Source: Geodermatophilus siccatus (GTDB taxonomy: Bacteria; Actinomycetota; Actinomycetes; Mycobacteriales; Geodermatophilaceae). From it: DNA of 64,000 bases. Positions 35,301-42,935 of this stretch are shown piece by piece. Both the position numbers and the translations under genes were made by a program. A model generated the notes under the pieces. It was not told where the DNA came from. It made no database searches and was given only the letters and a program-made list of their open reading frames with translations. Each line of letters starts with the position of its first letter. Position 1 is the stretch's first letter. The DNA lies in assembly GCF_900103785.1 (NCBI RefSeq), contig NZ_FNHE01000002.1, positions 310,001 through 374,000 of the forward strand, in the 5' to 3' direction.

Positions 35301-35482
35301 GCAGCCCGCCGAACGTCGGGGACTTCGTGCGGGCGCAGTCACAGGTCGGCGCGGCGATCACCACCGAGGACACCGTGCTGCTCGGGTTCGGGATCGAGCA
35401 GGTGCCCGACCCGGCAGCCCGGGCAGCACTCCTCGGGGGGATCGTGCGCAGCCTCATCACCGGGGCTGCGACGGCGGGCTGA
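32336..35482 (+). CDS. Secreted M14 zinc carboxypeptidase with large C-terminal region
   Basis: A 1048-aa exported metallopeptidase. A signal peptide (GGPVPALLVLLLVLGGLTG then ASAA) precedes a pro-region. The M14 zinc site is complete: QHAREWIT (His and Glu), NYHSAAE (His), with substrate residues in DLNRNF and the catalytic Glu in FTPEMA. Downstream lie beta-rich segments and a glutamine-amidotransferase-like part (YDNVIVEAHP, and NRLTQDAEDV) resembling the immune-inhibitor-A-like C-terminus of large actinobacterial members. It trims amino acids from extracellular peptides. ATG 32336 is preferred over 32258 because it gives a normal signal peptide. Confidence 0.9.
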   Translation: MVLGAERPRGGPVPALLVLLLVLGGLTGTGTAASAAPSAGGEGAVAYTGELTPEQLALVLDSGLDRREVLTAPGGAPGSVRVEVVLGERRADALMAEGVPLRARTATAQTAAATAGVFRPWSGAGGLREEFVALAEAHPDLVEQVVIGRSVTGQEILAFKVTADARRTPDGSRPAVLYVSTQHAREWITPEMTRRLMRHVLDGSRTDPGLRGLLDRTELWFVPVANPDGYDHTFTTDRLWRKNLRDNDGDGVITAVDGVDLNRNFPTRWGYDNEGSSPSPDSDVHRGPAPASEPETRALDGLMRRVGFEFLVNYHSAAELLLYGTGWQVATPTPDDVVYEAMAGDDADPAVPGYDPDISAELYTTNGETTEHAQEAYGTLAFTPEMATCQTASAADPGDAFEPGACGSVFEFPDSEPLVQAEFDKNLPFALAVARSAQDPSNPVSVVGRTVPDFVLDPFPVSYGTPQPVAVTARRDLRDLELRYRVDGGPEQRATVREWGGGERYGDEGDTYYAEFRGDVSGARVGQDVEVWFTGVRPGRGPVSSERFSYTVAHDGGSVLVLANEDYEGYNPGEPGATTAPRYAQQYVDALADAGLGSAVWDVSAQGVPHDLGVLGHFDSVVWYLGDNRLTQDAEDVVTDVLGAPLEDAAVAERQQYLTLAVRDYLNGGGTLTLTGETAAYHGVLGTGLGGIYFGLDGAPDQDCVVTVDPLSDCLLLKDDFVQYYLGAFTRSPRSAPEFLDGTGTPIRGTSTELGATPSNPIDEAGTFLPTSAVLPPDRFPQFASAVSGEYRGGPPGNLETFEGEWFAAAAHADNSYMRLTRTVDLTDVPAAQTPTLQFALSHDVESGYDNVIVEAHPVGTDAWTTLPEVGGLSDSEPPTACEVGVLLERHPFLSHYLTGGAPCRPTGTTGVWNRITGTSEGWQQVGFDLSAYAGGQVEVAISYVTDPSTGGAGVFVDQTRLVVGGTAVEPQGFETDLGPWTVPGAPEGSPPNVGDFVRAQSQVGAAITTEDTVLLGFGIEQVPDPAARAALLGGIVRSLITGAATAG

Positions 35483-35581
35483 GATCCCCGCACCCCGGCG
35501 TCGGGGAGACGACGGGCACGACCGGAGGTCGCGGTGCTCCCGGGTGACCGGTGCCCGGACGGCTGCGGACCGCCGAGCAGC

Positions 35582-36109
35582 TCAGTCGTCGCCCCACTCG
35601 TCGTCGTCCCAGGGGTGGTCGTCCCAGGGGTGGTCGTCCCAGGGGTGGTGGTCGTCCCAGGGGTGGTGCTCCCAGCCCCCGTGCGAGTCGCCGCCGCCCC
35701 CGCCGCCACCGCTGTCGGACAGCGCCACCCCGCTCAGTGCGCCGACGAGGACGAGGAAGAGCGCGGTGACGAGGAGCACGACCGCCACCCGCGCCGGACG
35801 CAGCCGGCCGGTGGTGGCGGTGGCCAGGGAGGCCCGCACCTGCTCGACCGCGAGCGTCCCGAGCGCCCGCCAGCCGGGCGGGGTGCGCTCCGGCGGCGCC
35901 GGCGGGAGGTCGTCGGTCAGGGGGGCGAGGTCGGTCAGGTGGACGGCGGCGAAGGCGTCGGCCATCCGCTCGCTGCCCTCGTCCGGCGTGAGCAGGCCGC
36001 GGGCCACCGCGTCCTGCAGGCGCTCGACGGTGGCGAGCCGGTCGGCGTCCGACGCGCGCACCCGCGGTGCGGACCTGCCCGCGCTGTCCGGGTCGATGAG
36101 GGGTGGCAT
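35582..36109 (-). CDS. DUF1707 membrane protein with a His-Pro-Trp-Asp-Asp repeat tail
   Basis: A 175-aa protein. The N-terminal DUF1707 (SHOCT-like) helix pair reads RASDADRLATVERLQDAVARG then TPDEGSERMADAFAAV. One transmembrane helix follows (VAVVLLVTALFLVLVGALSG), and an outside tail has glycine and then repeats of HPWDD ending DEWGDD. DUF1707 proteins are small actinobacterial membrane proteins of unknown role. ATG 36109 follows GGAGGAG. The tail is the unusual part: alternating His and Asp could bind metal. Confidence 0.83.
   Translation of the reverse strand: MPPLIDPDSAGRSAPRVRASDADRLATVERLQDAVARGLLTPDEGSERMADAFAAVHLTDLAPLTDDLPPAPPERTPPGWRALGTLAVEQVRASLATATTGRLRPARVAVVLLVTALFLVLVGALSGVALSDSGGGGGGGDSHGGWEHHPWDDHHPWDDHPWDDHPWDDDEWGDD
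35588..35670 (-). repeat. Short tandem repeat encoding HPWDD units
   Basis: On the plus strand the unit GTCGTCCCAGGGGTG recurs about four times in register with a 15-bp period, with one unit extended by three bases. It encodes the His-Pro-Trp-Asp-Asp tail of the DUF1707 protein. The low drift in synonymous positions suggests recent slippage expansion. Confidence 0.8.
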
Positions 36110-36205
36110 GGCTGCTCCTCCCGGGGAGGCGACGCGGAGAGGGCCACAGCCTGCACCCGCGCCCGGGGCACGGGGCGGGTCCCGGCGCGCGCGGGTCCGC
36201 GACGA

Positions 36206-36248
36206 CACGAGGCCCCGCGCGACGGGTGCGCCACGCAGGGGCCTCGTG
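36206..36248 (-). terminator. Hairpin between the DUF1707 gene and serA
   Basis: CACGAGGCCCC at 36206-36216 pairs perfectly (11 bp) with GGGGCCTCGTG at 36238-36248. It lies about 105 bp past the serA stop and upstream of the DUF1707 start, so it probably ends the serA transcript. Confidence 0.7.
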
Positions 36249-36353
36249 CCGCTCCGTGTCCTCAGGCGCCCGCCGGTGCCCGGAGCGGCTGCCGGGTACC
36301 CGCCGGCCGCACCGCCCGTGCCGGCCGCGACGGTCCGATCCGGCCCACGGCAC

Positions 36354-37580
36354 TCAGCCGGGCAGCACGTGGACCCGGATGGTCTCGGGCATGCCGCGCA
36401 TCCGGTCGACCACGGCCGGGGCGAGGGGGCCGCGCACGTCGGTGACCACGTAGCCGACCGGCCCGGAGGTGGCGAACACCTGCTGCTCGACGTTCAGGTC
36501 GCCACCGGCGAGCAGCTCGTTGACGTGGGCCAGCGTGCCCGGCTGGTTGCGGTGCAGGAGCACCAGGCGCACGGTCCCGGCCGGGCGGGCCGGCTGCACC
36601 TCGGGCAGGTTGACGCTCAGCCCGGTGGTGCCGTGCTGCAGGTACCCGATCAGCTTGGTGGCCACGAACCGGCCGATGTCCTGCTGCGCCTCCTCGGTGG
36701 AGCCGCCGACGTGCGGGGTGAGGATCACGTTGGGCAGCCCGCGGAGGTCGGACTCGAACGGGTCACCGGCCGCGGCCGGCTCGTCCGGGAACACGTCGAC
36801 CGCGGCGCCGGCCAGGTGACCGCTGTCGATGTGCCGGCGGAGGGCGGCGTGGTCGACGACGAAGCCGCGGGAGAGGTTGAGGAACAGCGCGCCGGGCACC
36901 ATGGCCGCGAACTGCTCCTCGCCGAACATGCCGCTGTTGCCGGGCCGGCCGTCGACGTGCAGCGACACCACGTCGGAGTCGGCGAGCAGCTCGTCGAGCG
37001 TCGCGCACCGGCGGGCGTTGCCGAGCGCGAGGCGGTCCGCGGTGTCGAAGAAGGACACCCGCATGCCGAGCGCCTCGGCGAGCACCGAGAGCTGGCTGCC
37101 GATCTTGCCGTATCCGACGATGCCCAGCCGCCGTCCGCGCACCTCGTGGCTGCCCTTCGCCGACTTGCGCCAGATCCCCGTGTGCATGGCGTCGTCGTGC
37201 ACCGTCAGGCGGCGGGTGAGCGCGATGATCTCGGCCACCGCGAGCTCGACCACGCTGCGGGTGTTCGAGAACGGGGCGTTGAACACCGCCACCCCGTGCG
37301 CGGTGGCCGCCTGCAGGTCGATCTGGTTGGTCCCGATGCAGAAGGCTCCGACCACCTGCAGGTCCGGGGCCTGCGCGAGGACGTCGGCGGTCACCTGCGT
37401 GCCCGAGCGCAGTCCCAGCACCTGCACCCCGTGCAGCCGTCGGACCAGCTCTCCGGGGTCCAGGGCACGGTCCACCTGTTCGACGGCGACGCCGCACGTG
37501 GCCAGCAGGTCGGCCGCGATCGGGTGGACACCCTCGACCAACAGGGCCCGCACCGGACGTGGGGACACCGGGACGGTCAT
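36354..37580 (-). CDS. serA: D-3-phosphoglycerate dehydrogenase, short form with ACT domain
   Basis: A 408-aa NAD-dependent dehydrogenase, the first enzyme of serine biosynthesis. Substrate loop FCIGTNQIDLQ and NTRSVVELAVAEI, the Rossmann motif GIVGYGKIGSQLS, catalytic Arg/Glu segments (NLSRGFVVDH, VDVFPDEP) and the catalytic His in TPHVGGSTEEAQ are all seen. A C-terminal ACT domain (RLVLLHRNQPGTLAHVN) gives serine feedback. This E. coli-like length differs from the long actinobacterial SerA with an intervening domain, so it may be a second copy. The ATG has a perfect AAGGAGG six bases upstream, buried in a short inverted repeat. Confidence 0.93.
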   Translation of the reverse strand: MTVPVSPRPVRALLVEGVHPIAADLLATCGVAVEQVDRALDPGELVRRLHGVQVLGLRSGTQVTADVLAQAPDLQVVGAFCIGTNQIDLQAATAHGVAVFNAPFSNTRSVVELAVAEIIALTRRLTVHDDAMHTGIWRKSAKGSHEVRGRRLGIVGYGKIGSQLSVLAEALGMRVSFFDTADRLALGNARRCATLDELLADSDVVSLHVDGRPGNSGMFGEEQFAAMVPGALFLNLSRGFVVDHAALRRHIDSGHLAGAAVDVFPDEPAAAGDPFESDLRGLPNVILTPHVGGSTEEAQQDIGRFVATKLIGYLQHGTTGLSVNLPEVQPARPAGTVRLVLLHRNQPGTLAHVNELLAGGDLNVEQQVFATSGPVGYVVTDVRGPLAPAVVDRMRGMPETIRVHVLPG

Positions 37581-37595
37581 GCAAGGCCTCCTTGC
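37581..37595 (-). promoter_or_regulatory. serA ribosome site inside an inverted repeat
   Basis: GCAAGG at 37581-37586 and CCTTGC at 37590-37595 flank three bases, and the consensus AAGGAGG (37593 to 37587 on the minus strand) overlaps the repeat. A hairpin could hide the ribosome site, though the 3-nt loop and 6-bp stem are modest. Confidence 0.4.
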
Positions 37596-37750
37596 CTCGG
37601 TCCGACTGCCGCAGGGACCGCCTCGGCCCTGCGAACTCCCCCTCTAGGAGGCGGATGTCCGCGCCGAGATACAGGCACGAGGCACGCACCGGCCGGCCGT
37701 CGCGACGGGACCGGAACAGCGGGCCCCCGCACGCCCGGGACCGCGCCCGT

Positions 37751-39913
37751 TCAGGAACCCGGGGCGTCCCCTCGTCCGTGCGACGCACGCAGCGCATCGG
37801 TCAGCACCGCGACCAGCGCCTCGAGCTGCACGTCGGCCGACGCGGAGACCTCCTCGTCGGACCCGTCCAGCGCCCGGGCGGCCAGACCCGCCTTGCTCTC
37901 GATCAGCTCGGCGATCCGGGCGTCGATGGTCTGCGCGGCGACGATGCGCCACGCCGTGACCGGCTCGGTCTGCCCGATGCGGTGGCTGCGGTCGATGGCC
38001 TGCGTCTGCTCCGCGTCGGTCCAGGACAGCTCGGCCAGCACGACGTTCGAGGCCACCTGCAGGTTCACCCCGACGCCGGCCGCGGTCAGCGAGCACACCG
38101 CGACGGCGACGTCCGGGTCGCCCACGAAGGCGTCGATGTTCGCCTGCCGCGCCGTGGGGGTCTGGTCGCCACGGATCGACGAGAAGCGCACCCCCTGCCG
38201 GGCGAAGGCCTCCTCGGCGGCGTCCATCACGTCGACGTGCCTGGCGAAGAAGACGACCTTGCCGGCGCTGCGGGCCAGCTGCGCCGCGTAGTCCGCGGCC
38301 AGTTCGGCCTTCGCGAGGCCGATGCGCCGCAGCATGGTGAACACGTTCTCGCCGGACTGCGCGGACGCCGCCTCCTTCAGCTCCGACCGGGCCACCCGGC
38401 GGACGATGTCCATGTCGATGCCACCGTCGATGCCGTCGACGACGGCGTCGGAGGACCGGTGCGCGAGCGCGGTCTCGTACCGCGCCGTCATCCGGCGGGC
38501 GAGGTCCCGCTCGGCCGCCCGGATCGACCGGCCGACAGGTCCGTCCAGCTCGACGGGGAGGTCGGCGATGCGGCGGGCGGGGATGTCGGCGGCCACGTCG
38601 ACCTTGCGGCGGCGCACGATGCCGAGGTCGATCACGCACTGGCGCGCCGCCGCGTGGAAACCCCGGTCGGCGGGCGTCAGGCCGGTGTCGTCGAGCGCCT
38701 CCATCAGCTCGTCGAGGGGCTTGCTGTCGTCGATCCAGCCCAGGTACTGCCAGATGGTCCGGAAGTCCTCGATGTCGTTGATCAGCGGGGTACCGGTCAG
38801 CGCCATCAGCAGGGGCCGCGGGGTGCGGGACCGGATGCGGTCGGAGAGCGCGAGGACGTGCTGGGAGCGCTGGGAGGTCTTGTTCTTGATGAAGTGGGCC
38901 TCGTCCACGACCATCCCGCGGAAGCCGAAGTCGCCGAGCCAGCCCACGTGGCGGTCCAGCACCTCGTAGTTGACCACGACGACGTCGGCGAAGCCGTCGA
39001 CCGTCTCGCCGTCGCCCTGCACCACGGTGGTCGCGCGGTGGGGCGTCCAGCGGGCCGCCTCACGGGCCCAGTTGGTCTTGACGACGTTCGGCACGACGAC
39101 GAGCAGGGGGTAGGCGTTCGCCGCCTCCGCGGCGAGCAGTGCCTGGGCCGTCTTGCCCAGCCCCGGCTCGTCGGCGAGCAGGAAGGTCCGGTGGCCGGCA
39201 GCGGCTGCGGCGACCAGCTGCCCCTGGTGCGGCATCAGCTCCCGGCCCGCCGGGGTGAACCGTGCCGTCGGCACCGGGAGCGCCATGCACGCCGGGGCAC
39301 CTCCGGCGGCGCGCTCGAACGAGCTCAGCAACGGGCCGAGCAGCTCCCAGCCGGCCAGGCGGCGCGGGCGGGCGGTGCGCTGCGGGACGGCGGAGAAGTC
39401 GGGGGCGAGGAAGGGGTTCGCCAGCTGCCGGGAGACCACCGACTGCGGCACGACCCGACGCTCCGTGCCGGCGGGAGCGGTCGCGGTCTCCGCCGGCATG
39501 ATCTCCTCGGCCGCCGGTTCGATGCCGAGGTCGCGCAGGATCTCCCGCGCGAGCGAGCGGGCCGCGTCGGAGACGACGGCGTCCTCGGCGAGCAGCGCCA
39601 GCAGCCCGGCGTCCCGGACGGCGGTCGTCGCGAGGACGGTCGCGATGCCGTCCAGGCGCTTGAGCTGCTCGGCTCGATGACCGTCGCTGCCGGCCGCCGC
39701 GCGGACGCGGGCGCGCTCCTCGCGCAGCAGCAGGGCGACGGCCTGGAACGTCGTGCGCACGGCAGACGTGACGCGGCCGCGCCGGGCGGCCGCCTCGACC
39801 TCACGGACGGTGCGGGCGAGCACCGAAACGACGTCGCCGCGGTGGTGGACGCGTCGCTGCTTCCGCGAGGCGGTACGGCGAGCGCCGGTCTGGCGCTGGC
39901 CTGGTCGGACCAC
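37751..39913 (-). CDS. SNF2/RapA-like DEAD-type helicase
   Basis: A 720-aa double-stranded-DNA translocase. Motif I is ADEPGLGKTAQALL, motif II VVDEAHFIKN, motif III ALTGTPLIN, and motifs V-VI read SLTAAGVGVNLQ and QAIDRSHRIGQTEPV. About 215 N-terminal residues have no domain I recognise. The GTG at 39913 is preferred: GAGGAGGAG lies just before it, and upstream residues are not protein-like. It stands alone; no methyltransferase, nuclease or other DISARM/Dnd-type partner is near, so a role in transcription recycling or repair is as likely as defence. Confidence 0.88.
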   Translation of the reverse strand: MVRPGQRQTGARRTASRKQRRVHHRGDVVSVLARTVREVEAAARRGRVTSAVRTTFQAVALLLREERARVRAAAGSDGHRAEQLKRLDGIATVLATTAVRDAGLLALLAEDAVVSDAARSLAREILRDLGIEPAAEEIMPAETATAPAGTERRVVPQSVVSRQLANPFLAPDFSAVPQRTARPRRLAGWELLGPLLSSFERAAGGAPACMALPVPTARFTPAGRELMPHQGQLVAAAAAGHRTFLLADEPGLGKTAQALLAAEAANAYPLLVVVPNVVKTNWAREAARWTPHRATTVVQGDGETVDGFADVVVVNYEVLDRHVGWLGDFGFRGMVVDEAHFIKNKTSQRSQHVLALSDRIRSRTPRPLLMALTGTPLINDIEDFRTIWQYLGWIDDSKPLDELMEALDDTGLTPADRGFHAAARQCVIDLGIVRRRKVDVAADIPARRIADLPVELDGPVGRSIRAAERDLARRMTARYETALAHRSSDAVVDGIDGGIDMDIVRRVARSELKEAASAQSGENVFTMLRRIGLAKAELAADYAAQLARSAGKVVFFARHVDVMDAAEEAFARQGVRFSSIRGDQTPTARQANIDAFVGDPDVAVAVCSLTAAGVGVNLQVASNVVLAELSWTDAEQTQAIDRSHRIGQTEPVTAWRIVAAQTIDARIAELIESKAGLAARALDGSDEEVSASADVQLEALVAVLTDALRASHGRGDAPGS

Positions 39914-40345
39914 GAACTCCTCCTCTGGGATGCCGGGCACGGTGGCCGCGGCAGCATGCCGCACGGTCCCGCGGACAGAACGAGGGACGTCCCGAACGGA
40001 GGGCCTGGTGCTCCGAACGCCGAGCCGGCTCGCGGATCCCCGAGGATCGACGCCGCTGGCCCGGACAGGCCTGCTACGGGGACCCGGGGCCGCCGGTGGG
40101 CGGGCCGGTGACCACGGCACGGAGACGGTCGTCCTCAGGCGACCGGTCCGGTTCTCGTGGTCGGTGCCTCGATCGTGTCAACGCGAGCGGGAGCGCATGA
40201 TTCCCGACGTCCACCGCTCGGCGCCCGAGCAGCATCTCACGTCCACCGCCGAGCAGCCGGGTGACGGTCGCCGGTGGCGCGGCGCGCCCGCAGCCGCCGT
40301 GCCCGCGGCTCGCCGCCGGTCCGGGACGACGTGCTGCGGTCGCGT

Positions 40346-40501
40346 GGAGCCGACCGCGTGCTCGGCCACGGATGCTGCCCGGAGCTGGAGGAGGGCCTCG
40401 GGTCGTCCGAGGGAGACGCCCACGAGCTCCCCGGTCGTCCTCGGCCGCAGCCCCACGGTGGCGGGGTGCAGGTACAGCGCGTCCGCCGTTCGCCTCGTGC
40501 C
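40346..40501 (-). pseudogene. Remnant of a PucR-family regulator (C-terminal HTH)
   Basis: The translated segment RTADALYLHPATVGLRPR, then TTGELVGVSLGRPEALLQL, closely follows the C-terminal PucR helix-turn-helix consensus (A-ALYLH--TV-YRLRR-EEL-G--L--P---LEL). The rest of the regulator is missing on both sides and the surrounding frame is not protein-like, so this is a decayed gene rather than a short protein. Confidence 0.55.
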
Positions 40502-40655
40502 CGGGTCGTCATCGGGCAGCCTCCCGTGGGCCGCCCGGGTAATGCCCTTGCTCCTCGGACCTCCGGGTGTCATGGTCGGCGACGTGCTCATCGCGCTGCA
40601 GCAGACGACCACGTCGGAGGTCCTCCGGCGTCTCGCGTAGCAGCGCGCTACCAGT

Positions 40656-40675
40656 CCCGGGGAGCCAACCCCGGG
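40656..40675 (+). promoter_or_regulatory. Leader hairpin 1 upstream of the ThrRS paralogue
   Basis: CCCGGGG (40656-40662) pairs with CCCCGGG (40669-40675) around a 6-nt loop. It precedes the ribosome-site hairpin by 15 nt. No T-box consensus is seen. Confidence 0.45.
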
Positions 40676-40690
40676 TGTGCTGTCGGCGGT

Positions 40691-40714
40691 CGGTTCCCCT
40701 CGTGAGAGGAACCG
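40691..40714 (+). promoter_or_regulatory. Ribosome-site-sequestering hairpin before the ThrRS paralogue
   Basis: CGGTTCC (40691-40697) pairs with GGAACCG (40708-40714), extendable by two pairs after one mismatch. The only ribosome site, AGAGGA (40705-40710), lies in the 3' arm two to three bases before the ATG at 40717. Folding would block translation. Confidence 0.55.
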
Positions 40715-40716
40715 AG

Positions 40717-41952
40717 ATGTCCCCCAGCCCTGCCGAGCACTCCGGTCTCGGACGTGCCCTGGATCTCTTCGATACCTCCCCCTCGGTGGGTGCCGGGCTG
40801 CCGTTGTGGCTGCCCGACGGCGCCGTCGTACGCGCCGAGCTGGAACGGTTCGCCGTGGAACAGGCCCTCGCGTCGGGGTGCCGCCGCGTGTTCACCCCCG
40901 TGCTCGGCAAGCGGGAGTTGTTCGAACGCTCGGGACACTGGGACAAGTTCTCCGCCGACATGTTCCCGGAGATGCGGGTGGGCGGGGAGAGCCTCGTGCT
41001 CCGCCCGGCGAACTGCCCGCACCACACCCAGGTGTTCGCGGCCCGCCCGCACAGCTACCGGGACATGCCGGTGCGGCTGGCGGAGATCGGCTCGATGTTC
41101 CGCAGCGAGCTGTCCGGCGTCCTGGTCGGGCTCAGCCGGGTCCGGCAGATCAACCTCGACGACGCGCACTCCTTCTGCCGTCCCGACCAGGTCGTGGACG
41201 AGGTGCGTCTGGCACTGGACGCGATCCGGCACTGCTACGAGGTGCTCGGCATCGACATCCACCGGTTCCGGCTCTCCGTCCGCGGACCCGGCGGCCGCTA
41301 CCTGGGGTCGGACGAGCAGTGGCGCACCGCTGAGGACGACCTCCGTGCCGCTCTGGACGCCACCGGCCTCGACCACGACGTCGCGCCGGGTGAGGCCGCC
41401 TTCTACGGTCCGAAGATCGACGTCCAGGTGGTGGACCACCGCGGCCGCGAGGAGACCCTCTCCACCGTGCAGGTCGACCACAACCAGCCGGAGCGGTTCG
41501 ACCTGCACTACGTCGGCGAGGACGGCCGGAGGCACCGCCCGGTCATGGTCCACCGGGGGCTGCTGAGTTCGATGGAGCGGATGACCGCCATCCTCCTGGA
41601 CGGCGGCAACGGTCGCTTCCCCACCTGGCTGTCCCCGGAGCAGGTCCGCGTGCTGCCGGTCAGCGAGGAGGCGCACGGAGCTGCCGCGCGCTCGGTGGTG
41701 ACCCGACTCGCCAGGGCGGGCATCCGCGCGGAGCTGTCCGGACGTGGCTCGCTGTCGGTCCGCATCAAGGAGGCACACCACCGGCGGGCGGCATACGTCG
41801 CGGTGGTGGGCGACGCGGAGGCCGCGGACGACGCGGTCACCGTGTCCGCGCCCGGCTCATCGGGCCGGTCCTGCCTCCCGGTGCCCGAACTGGTCGAGCG
41901 GCTGGTCGGGGAGATCGCTGCCCGCCGTCGCGACCGGACCGTGGCCGGCTGA
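40717..41952 (+). CDS. Threonyl-tRNA synthetase paralogue lacking TGS and editing domains
   Basis: A 411-aa class II synthetase. Motif 2 reads FRSELSGVLVGLSRVRQI followed by DDAHSFC, and motif 3 reads MVHRGLLSSMERM. The zinc ligands that recognise threonine are kept: Cys in RPANCPHHT, His in DDAHSF and His in MVHRG. An anticodon-binding domain (VRVLPVSEEAHGAAARSV) closes the protein. A normal bacterial ThrRS is about 650-690 aa with N-terminal TGS and editing domains; these are absent here. It is probably a second copy, either a stress or resistance isoform or a threonine-activating enzyme. ATG at 40717. Confidence 0.87.
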   Translation: MSPSPAEHSGLGRALDLFDTSPSVGAGLPLWLPDGAVVRAELERFAVEQALASGCRRVFTPVLGKRELFERSGHWDKFSADMFPEMRVGGESLVLRPANCPHHTQVFAARPHSYRDMPVRLAEIGSMFRSELSGVLVGLSRVRQINLDDAHSFCRPDQVVDEVRLALDAIRHCYEVLGIDIHRFRLSVRGPGGRYLGSDEQWRTAEDDLRAALDATGLDHDVAPGEAAFYGPKIDVQVVDHRGREETLSTVQVDHNQPERFDLHYVGEDGRRHRPVMVHRGLLSSMERMTAILLDGGNGRFPTWLSPEQVRVLPVSEEAHGAAARSVVTRLARAGIRAELSGRGSLSVRIKEAHHRRAAYVAVVGDAEAADDAVTVSAPGSSGRSCLPVPELVERLVGEIAARRRDRTVAG

Positions 41953-41966
41953 CCCGTCCGGTCCGC

Positions 41967-42935
41967 TCAGGCCAGCAGCGCTGCGAGGGAGGCGTCGGAG
42001 TCGGCGAGCGCCGCGCGGTCGTGGGTCGAACCGGTGGCCAGCAGCTCGTCGGCCCCGGTGCGCTCGGCGAGCTGCTCGAGGCGGCGGCGGACCGTCCCCG
42101 GGCTGCCGGCGGGAACGGCGTCGAGGCCGCGCTCGACCCGGCCGGCGACCTGGTCGTCCCAGCGCTGGTCGCGGATGGCCGCCACCGGCTCCAGGGCGCC
42201 GAACACGCCGGTGCGCCGCGAGTCGACCATCGCCCAGACCTCGGGGAGCGCCAGCTCGCGGGCCTCGGCATCGGTGTCGGCGACCAGCACGTCGAGCGCG
42301 ACGGTGACGTGCGGGCGGCCGTCCCGGTGCGGACGGAAGTTCCGTCGGTAGCCCGCGAGCAGGTCCCCCAGGTCCGGCCGGTCGAGCACCGGGCCGCCCA
42401 GCACGACCGGGAGGCCCAGCCGGGCGGCGACCTCGACCCCGCGGCCGGTGGCGAGCACGAAGAGCGGGACCGGCGCCTCGATGACCGGCCGGGCGGTGAC
42501 CGGTGCGGTCCGCTCGAGGTAGCTGCGGAGCTCGACGACGTCGTCGGCGAACGTGTCCGGCGCCTCGCCGGAGCGGCGCAGGGCACGGCGCACCGGGGCG
42601 GTGAAGCCGAGCGAGCGGCCCAGGCCGAGGTCCACCCGGCCCGGGTACAGCGCGGCGAGCATCAGGAACTGCTCGGCCACGACGAGAGGCTGGTGGTGCG
42701 GCAGCATCACCCCGCCCGACCCGAGCCGGATCGTCGCCGTGTGCGCCCCGACGGCCGCCAGCAGCACCGCCGGCGCCCCGGACGCGACGCCGGGCACGCC
42801 GTGGTGCTCGGCCACCCAGAACCGGTGGTAGCCGAGCTGTTCCGCCGCGACCGCCCGCTCCACGGTGTGCGTCAGCGCGGCCCCCTCGGGGGAGCCGGCG
42901 CGGGTCCGGGAGCGGTCGAGCAGCGAGAGCCTCAC
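41967..42935 (-). CDS. LLM-class flavin-dependent oxidoreductase (luciferase-like)
   Basis: A 322-aa (beta/alpha)8 flavin enzyme. YHRFWVAEHHGVPGVASGAP, TATIRLGSGGVMLPHHQPLVVAEQF and GRVDLGLGRSLGF are diagnostic for the luciferase-like group with FMN or F420. C-terminal ADELLATGSTHDR completes the fold. The GTG at 42935 (VRLSLLDRSR) is the start of homology; a longer frame upstream is low complexity. It converges on the ThrRS paralogue with only 14 bp between the stops. The substrate is unknown. Confidence 0.86.
   Translation of the reverse strand: MRLSLLDRSRTRAGSPEGAALTHTVERAVAAEQLGYHRFWVAEHHGVPGVASGAPAVLLAAVGAHTATIRLGSGGVMLPHHQPLVVAEQFLMLAALYPGRVDLGLGRSLGFTAPVRRALRRSGEAPDTFADDVVELRSYLERTAPVTARPVIEAPVPLFVLATGRGVEVAARLGLPVVLGGPVLDRPDLGDLLAGYRRNFRPHRDGRPHVTVALDVLVADTDAEARELALPEVWAMVDSRRTGVFGALEPVAAIRDQRWDDQVAGRVERGLDAVPAGSPGTVRRRLEQLAERTGADELLATGSTHDRAALADSDASLAALLA

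Larger units (their letters stand above)
39914..40716. other. Gene-poor stretch with decayed coding remnants
   Basis: About 800 bp without an intact gene. A minus-strand frame keeps a PucR-type helix-turn-helix (40346-40501). A plus-strand frame near 40545-40640 ends VMVGDVLIALQ before a stop, which weakly recalls a PDZ segment of trypsin-like proteases. The last 60 bp form the hairpin-rich leader of the threonyl-tRNA synthetase paralogue. Confidence 0.5.

Noticed and set aside
37751..39913. DISARM or other named phage-defence system around the SNF2 helicase
   Set aside because: No methyltransferase, DUF1998, PLD nuclease or other required partner is present in the flanks.
40612..40716. T-box riboswitch before the ThrRS paralogue
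   Set aside because: No T-box AGGGTGG-type sequence, specifier loop or antiterminator pattern is visible, only simple hairpins.
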